From Diphasiastrum complanatum (Eukaryota > Streptophyta > Lycopodiopsida > Lycopodiales > Lycopodiaceae), in assembly GCA_029204225.1 (NCBI GenBank), contig CM055103.1, forward strand, positions 2,189,720 to 2,253,719: 64,000 nucleotides of DNA, in the 5' to 3' direction. Under the pieces are notes generated by a model, which was not told where the DNA came from, did no database searches, and worked only from the letters and a program-made list of their open reading frames with translations. Of this stretch, positions 58,194 to 64,000 are shown piece after piece. Position 1 is the first letter of the stretch; each line of letters starts with the position of its first letter. Made by a program: the position numbers and the translations under genes.

Positions 58194-60017
58194 TCAATTC
58201 TCTGGTTCCAGTTTTGGTTCAATTTGATGGATCGTATGCAAAGAGCTGTGCAATTGCTTATACAACAGTCTTGTTCTCAGAACAAGGACACATGCAAACA
58301 TGGCAGCAGCGAAGCTCGTCCCTGTCACAATGAAGAAGGTGGTCTTGTAGCACTGAGATCCGTGGCACAGAAGAGTGGCAGCATGAGATGTTGAGGCAAC
58401 CGGAGGAGGCACTAGTCCTTGGACAAGATGACCCAAGGGTAGCATAGAGTGTTGTTTTCTTGCTTCTTGGTCATAGATGACTCCTGCAGTGCGTACAGAT
58501 AGAACATAGAGGCCAAGTGAAATGGAGACCTGCACACAGTTGGAGATGGTGGCATAGAATCTGAGGCCACTGATCTCAGATACTATGGTGCAGACGAGAG
58601 TGTACTGAGCTCCATAGCATAGGCCGATGATGATAGAACCCATGTAGAGTGCTGCTGGCAAATTGAAGGCCAGGATTAGATGACCCAAGCATGAAATTAC
58701 CAGCACTGTCACCAGAAACACAGTCCTTGGCACTACTTTGCTCCTGAGAAAGCTCTCAGAAATAAAACCAGATCCAAGGCGCCCCAAACAGTTCCATATA
58801 CTCACTAGTGATACACAGGTGGTTATGTTTTTTGAGGAGTAGCCCAATGCTGCACCGATCTGGCCCAGGTTGTCTATGACCATGCGCTGGCTGCCTATCC
58901 CACAGGTAGACACAATGAAAATGATCCATAGGTTCAAATTGACCAACGCTTGAGGTACTGTGAGATCAGTGGCTTTTTGAGCTTCTATGATGAACTTGCT
59001 GAGCTTTCTAGCGTTCTGTAGAATACCTCGCTGCAGAATGCTTTTACTACTATTATTTGTTACCTTGTTCTCTTCTTTCTCAGTCGGTAATAGGAATTGA
59101 TTTGAGTTGCTGGCTGCATCCTCTAGATCCTTAATTGTGGCTATTTGTTGAATTATTTCTGGCCCAGAATTAGCTTGAGGATCCTGCACAAAAGCGGCTC
59201 CTGCTGTTTTATCATGGATTTCATTTCTCATCACCACCCAGAGGGGCAATAGCAGCATGGCGAACATGATTCCACACAACAGTCCATGGATTGATTTAGA
59301 CACTTTAGAAATATCCTGAGTGATAACAACAAGCATGAGGTATGTAGCCAGGGAAAGAATAATGCCCAGCAAAGCATGGAAGTTCTTCATTTCACTCTCC
59401 AGTTGCTTGGCCTTCACAATCCTAATGAACAACATTAGGAGGAGGCAGATCATAGTGGGAAACCAAGCCAAAAGGAGAATGAAAGCTTGGGGATTGTCTC
59501 CGTACACTGCACTATACAAGAGGGTGAGCATAGCCCCCCCCAAACCTAGAGATCCTTTGAGCAAACCCATCACTATCCCCCTCCTGTGAGGAAAATTCTT
59601 GATGCATGTGACTGTGCATGCACTGTTGATGAAAGAAGTCCAAGATGAAGCTATAACAAAGTACAAGCACATCTGCCAGACTTCTGGCCTTTCTATTCTT
59701 CCTGTCACTGCAAGCCATATCATCACATAACCAGCAAAATTGATGACTGCAGCTGAGGCAAGCACCAATGGGGGTCCAGTGAGATCGTAGAGGATGCCTC
59801 CTATCACTCCCACGTTTGATCCAATTTCTCTAAACAAGCTGAGGGTGTTGATTGTCTCTTGATCATAACCTAAAGAGAGCTTGATTGACTGAGAGTAGAT
59901 GCCAAAGGTGTATAGTCCTCCTGCAGCGGTCATCAGAAAGATGGAGGCCACCACCACCATCCATCTGTTGTGTATCAAAGCTTTTCCCAATACCAGAGCC
60001 TCCATTGGCTTCATCAT
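58194..60017 (-). CDS. Nodulin-like / NFD4 family major-facilitator transporter, single exon
   Basis: Uninterrupted minus-strand frame of 607 codons from ATG 60017 to TGA 58194. A longer start is not supported: four codons upstream is only TTG, and a stop precedes it. The N-terminal half is the Nodulin-like domain: NRWMVVVASIFLMTAAGGLY (17-36), FGIYSQSIKLSLGYDQETIN (38-57), GVIGGILYDLTGPP (70-83) and VTCIKNFPHRRGIVMGLLKG (136-155). A charged cytoplasmic loop (KEENKVTNNSSK) separates it from a second half with DNLGQIGAALGYSSKNI and RLGSGFISE, the family's repeat of the transporter fold. About 12 membrane helices are expected. It is an integral membrane protein; the substrate is unknown for most of the family. 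No frame damage, so likely functional. A GA/GATA tract lies just upstream. No intron interrupts the coding frame. Confidence 0.93.
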   Translation of the reverse strand: MMKPMEALVLGKALIHNRWMVVVASIFLMTAAGGLYTFGIYSQSIKLSLGYDQETINTLSLFREIGSNVGVIGGILYDLTGPPLVLASAAVINFAGYVMIWLAVTGRIERPEVWQMCLYFVIASSWTSFINSACTVTCIKNFPHRRGIVMGLLKGSLGLGGAMLTLLYSAVYGDNPQAFILLLAWFPTMICLLLMLFIRIVKAKQLESEMKNFHALLGIILSLATYLMLVVITQDISKVSKSIHGLLCGIMFAMLLLPLWVVMRNEIHDKTAGAAFVQDPQANSGPEIIQQIATIKDLEDAASNSNQFLLPTEKEENKVTNNSSKSILQRGILQNARKLSKFIIEAQKATDLTVPQALVNLNLWIIFIVSTCGIGSQRMVIDNLGQIGAALGYSSKNITTCVSLVSIWNCLGRLGSGFISESFLRSKVVPRTVFLVTVLVISCLGHLILAFNLPAALYMGSIIIGLCYGAQYTLVCTIVSEISGLRFYATISNCVQVSISLGLYVLSVRTAGVIYDQEARKQHSMLPLGHLVQGLVPPPVASTSHAATLLCHGSQCYKTTFFIVTGTSFAAAMFACVLVLRTRLLYKQLHSSLHTIHQIEPKLEPEN

Positions 60018-60063
60018 CTCCACTGCCAATGAGACTAAATGATTTACCTCTCAGCTGCCATAT

Positions 60064-60095
60064 TATCTATCTATCTCTCTCTCTCTCTCTCTCTC
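60064..60095 (-). promoter_or_regulatory. GATA/GA tract in the 5' flank of the NFD4-like gene
   Basis: On the gene's strand a (GA)n run followed by GATAGATAGATA ends about 47 bp before the ATG, so it lies in the 5' untranslated region or core promoter. GA tracts at this place are common in plant genes; a regulatory role is inferred only. Confidence 0.4.
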
Positions 60096-60129
60096 ATATG
60101 CATGGAATGAAATACACTTTTTTTTTTGA

Positions 60130-62683
60130 GTAGAAATATGATGTAGTGCCACCTTACAAGTCCAGAGGAGTGATATTGGACACGTGGCATTACGTCATTG
60201 GTTGAGAGAAGGTTCATTATGTTTTGTAGTGTAGCCTTCTAAACATATTTAGATCTTGATCATCTATCTCTCTCATGCTACGTCAGGTATCGTTAATCCG
60301 ACGGTGGGCTACAACTTGTACCAGTATTCGTCTCTCCCATAGCTCAGCTTGCTACACTTAGTAGCTTGCCCACCTCCTCATGAACAATACCTAGTCCATA
60401 GAGAGGAGACTAGATAGTTAATGCATACCCAAAAGAACTTGCTAATGGATTATGAACATGCATAAACCACATGCCAAGTTTGAGACTTGTTATAGACGTT
60501 CGTCTTTGACAAGTGGCAAATATTTAGTTGGGCAAACCTTCAAAGTTAATTACCTTGTACCTTTAAGATAGAAGGAATGCATAGATGGCTCCATCAATTT
60601 CAATAACGAGGTGAACCCTTAACATTTTGTTTGCACCATTGGTTACTTAGCTTTAGCATCGTTTTGTACAATATGTACATCATAAGTCTCAAGCAAGCCA
60701 GGCCAATAAGCACAATGCTCCAAAAATTATTAGCACAACAAACAAGATTGGAGCGCCCACCTTTATAGGTGCCCACTTGAGTCCCAATTGCTTTGCTTTG
60801 CACTAGTATCATTATGTACAACATGTACATCCACCATGTCAACCAGGGTCACAATGCTCCCTAGATCGATGACATTGCAAGCAGAATGCAAACCTCCTCC
60901 CTCGCTCTTATCCAACTCGGTCAACTACCGAGGACACTCAACATTTTCAATGGATTCAAATTGGACATTTTTTTTTTGACATCCTTGACTATAATCTTGC
61001 TTGTAATTTGGGGTTGCCTAAAATTCATGACACACAAGCAACGCACTTATTTTTTAGAATTGAGTCATGGCTAACAAAACATGAGCTGTCAATCACCCAT
61101 GTGTTCTAAGAAGATGTTATAAATGAATAATCCCTTCGAAGAATCAAAAACATAATTGAAAGAAAGAATTGTTGAATTCCCTTTGTTGTGTACAAGTCCA
61201 AACACCATAGAATATTGATTGTTATGCCACATTAGTACATTAGCCAAGACACAATACATTAGCCAGGGAGTACATTAGCCAAGGCACAATATGTTAGACA
61301 TGAAGGGCAATGTGCATGGCCTTGAAGAAGAAACAAATAATATTAAGGGAACACAATAACCTTAAAGGGTGACCTTCAAGCTTCTCATCCAAGAAGCAAC
61401 ATCCCACAACTACATCCCCAATCCAAGCAATCCATGAGCCTCCAAGGGCCACCTTCAATAAACTTTGTTTAACAATAAAAATAGCCCTATTATGCTACAA
61501 GTTTATTTCACACACATACATAATGGTGGGGTCCACCCCACATGCCAAGTTTTTATCCCAAACCTAAAAAACCCAAAGACCTGTATGTTGTTTTCAACTA
61601 GGCCTACTCAAGAATGAGTCCCCATGACCCAAAACCTTCAATTATTGTTATTGGGCACCGAGAAACCAAATACTGAACAATATATGTGAATTCTACAATT
61701 TTATATCCAATTTCCAATCATAGCCCATCCTTCCTAGCTTCAAAAGTGGAAAAATATTGCAACATAGTCAAGAAGAAGTATGAAATTTTTGTTAGCCGAT
61801 TTTTTAACATTAAGAATTTTTGTGAAACATTTTATGTTATTTCTTATATGACGTTGATTAAATCAGTAGGTGATCGACACAGATTTGGCCTGTATAGCCC
61901 ATGCCGAAGGAGTTTCAATTCGCCCTAAAAGAACTATCGAGTTTTAAAAATAAAATAGTTGTAGAATTGGCTATAAAGTTTTTGTTTCGGCTGATTACAC
62001 CATACTTCATCTGGGTAACCTCGGGGTTTTATTAATATATCAAGATATATGAGATTTTGAAGACACCCTTTTCCATGAGACCCAAAAAGAAATCTGAGAC
62101 CAAAGAAATTGAAAAGAATCGATAGTACCGACACATTCCATACAAATCATCGACAAAATTAATCAAGGGACTAAACTGAAGATTCTAGTAAAGAAGCAGG
62201 GCACATCCAATGTGATATTCAGATTTAAGGACATGGCCTTTAAAAATAAAGCATGGCCTTCCAAAGATAGGGATAGCCCTAAAAGAGTGTGATTCAGCAC
62301 AAATACAGTGGGACATTTCAACTTGAAAGGTGAAAAGAAAAGAAGAGAAATGAAAAGTCTCCACTTTGTTGTTGCACAAAAGACAAGGCAAGACCACTAC
62401 CTTAAAGATCCTTGACCAAGGTACAAAGGGTCTAACATTTTCAAATGAGAATGAAGAGTGAAAATCCATCACATTACCTCTTCATTGACTTTCAAAAGTG
62501 CAAAGTAAAGGTGTGGTCCAATAGCTTGCAAGGCCCCCATGCACAAGGCAATCTACGTAAGAGGAGAGTACTTGGAAATAAAAGGAAAGGTGATGAAAAC
62601 ACATGGGACAAGGGCAAGATTGTCCTTGTAGTGCAATTGTGGATTAACTTTGGGATCATTCTAGGGTGGCAAATACTCCCCAT
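60130..62683. other. No gene recognised
   Basis: Short frames only. Small direct repeats occur: TGTACA(A/T)(C/T)ATGTACATC at about 60667 and 60820, and ACATTAGCCA three times at 61245-61280. Nothing else assignable. Confidence 0.45.
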
Positions 62684-63355
62684 TGTCGAAAATTAGTGGG
62701 TTGTGCGAAAGCTGGGAGCGAGCTAGATGAGTAGATCAGAAATGCAACAATTAGCAGCAAAATCGTTCGAAACTGAATTGATTCAGCAAATGCAAGTGAA
62801 CTATAACAGTAGTGAGACAGATAATTGCACTCTGATTAATATCAACAATGAGTACAATGCTTGAAGTAATTACTTCAGCTCATCGTTGTGTGTTATAACA
62901 CTGGCAATGGAAATATCTGATTGAATACAATTTCAGTAGTAACTGAATATCAGTAGATTTCTGATGAAGATTCTAGGATTAAATATACTGAAAATATCTA
63001 CAACGAACTCGCATTGAATGCTATCTTCTATATTATTTACAACCGCCTTTATGCCATAAATGCATGTACAAAGTACGTGGACTTCCAACGCGAAGTCATT
63101 GGGTTGGATTTCTGACTGACAATATCGAAAATTACATAGGGTCGAATTTTATACAAAGGATCAAAAAATTTACACTGGGTCGAAAAATGTGCTAAGGGTC
63201 GAATTTTCTGGAATTGAAAAACTTACACCCGATCCGACCTACTGGACTTTTTGATCTTCTGGAGAAAACTCGAGCCTTCTATTTTTCTGGGTTTTGTAAA
63301 GTTTTCAGGATGCTCATTAATTAATGGATTTGAGGCTGAGCATCGAATTCCAACA
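62684..63355 (-). repeat. 3' LTR of Ty1/copia element H, copy 3
   Basis: On the minus strand it begins TGTTGGAATTCGATGC after the polypurine tract AAGGGGGAG and ends TTTTCGACA. Homologous over its length to the LTRs at 25125 and 45595, though more diverged in the middle. Confidence 0.9.
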
Positions 63356-63359
63356 CTCC

Positions 63360-64000
63360 CCCTTAATGTGGATCCTAAAAAGTTTTGATCTTTAGCTTTA
63401 ACTTGTCGTTGAATCTAAGTTGGTGCTCTTTTGTCAGAGCCGTTGTGAAGTAATCTACTGCCATCAGGTTTGTCTTGTTGGGTAAATTTTGTACTCCGTG
63501 ACAACAGTTGGCTATAACTTTATTAGAACTTTCTAACTCCAGTGCTAACTTGCATTTTAGATCTTTCATCAGATTCAGATTGATATTGAATAGTTGAATA
63601 TCATCTACCTAAAGAGTGGAGTTGATGAAAAAATTCGATACAAACTTGAAATAAAAATTTGAGTCTACCGAGTTTGGATAGAAACCATTCTCGTTTAGTA
63701 ATGTTGATTTGGTGTTCATTATTGCTTCGCGTTGGTCAGCATTAGTAGCTGACTTTGCTTCAGAATTTGTATTTGATTCTTGCACAAAGTAGCAAGCTGG
63801 ATCATCCATAAACCGAGATGGAGATTGTCTGGGTCGATTTGTCCTTCTTGGTTGAAATTCGACCCTCTGATGTGATTCGATCTGTTGAAATTCTGACTCA
63901 TTTTTTGAGTCAATATCGATTTTTGGTTGTTTGACCCTGGGTTCAAAAATTGATTGTTCGATCCTGGGTTCGAAATTTTGTGCAGCCTTCTCTTTGTGGT
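63360..64000 (-). mobile_element. Ty1/copia element H, copy 3: RT/RNase H remnant, continues past the window
   Basis: Minus strand: repeated Asn/Gln/Ile-rich linker (63990-63850), then MDDPACYFVQESNTNSEAKS and LLNENGFYPNSVDSNFYF. Next come FINSTL, a stop in place of Tyr, VDDIQLF (about 63615-63590), then MKDLKCKLALELE, then VDYFTTALTKEHQLRF, the RNase H end. Apart from substitutions this is the same shortened layout as copy 1 at 25830-26330: the first RT blocks and most of RNase H are missing at matching places. Truncated by the window edge. Confidence 0.85.

Noticed and set aside
60018-60029. Start of the NFD4-like protein four codons upstream
   Set aside because: That codon is TTG; the first ATG is at 60017 and a stop lies a few codons further upstream.

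Overview
The window is nuclear DNA of a land plant with a large, repeat-filled genome. Two intact protein-coding genes are visible, both from plant families. One is a five-exon GDSL esterase/lipase gene (34815-36924, +), with all four GT-AG introns and every catalytic residue readable. The other is a single-exon nodulin-like/NFD4 family membrane transporter (58194-60017, -). Nearly everything else is decayed retroelement. The sequence does not settle whether the plant is an angiosperm, gymnosperm or fern. The high load of old, nested Ty3/gypsy and Ty1/copia remnants would fit a gymnosperm or fern, but that is inference.

Layout. 1-7480: Ty3/gypsy chromovirus-like element A in a tandem arrangement (3' pol, LTR, internal region, 3' pol, truncated LTR). 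9870-20345: a Ty3/gypsy element B whose integrase is split by an 8.6-kb LTR element C. Element C has two LTRs, a tRNA-Asp-type primer binding site and a perfect AATAG target duplication, so its ends are certain. Its content is odd: by its primer site it runs on the minus strand, it carries a 2.2-kb minus-strand frame interrupted mostly by TAG stops, and inside it a plus-strand Ty3/gypsy pol has the order integrase then reverse transcriptase. 20346-25124: mostly unassignable. 25125-27722: minus-strand Ty1/copia element H. 27728-33870: gypsy gag fragment, an LTR with primer site, and a copia RT remnant. 34554-36924: GDSL gene with a minisatellite just upstream. 38009-38430: GC-rich island with a poly-T border. 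39438-42985: copia gag-protease fragment and three tandem LTR-like units. 43862: isolated tRNA-Asp-type primer site. 45595-47270: LTR, primer site and gag of a third member of copia family H. 48192-49281: non-LTR retroposon with a coiled-coil ORF1 and a (CT)n tail. 49930-54480: minus-strand chromovirus-like element F with a roughly 60-bp inverted piece inside its reverse transcriptase. 57171-57632: GA microsatellite and a hairpin repeat. 58194-60017: NFD4-like gene. 62684-64000: another minus-strand copy of copia family H.

No operon-like or cooperating gene set is present. The two genes stand alone among transposon debris. The most notable signals are structural: the permuted, antisense pol in element C, the TAG-dominated stop spectrum of its minus-strand frame, the micro-inversion in element F, and the identical internal RT deletion in two copies of copia family H, which suggests that a deleted form was itself mobilised.
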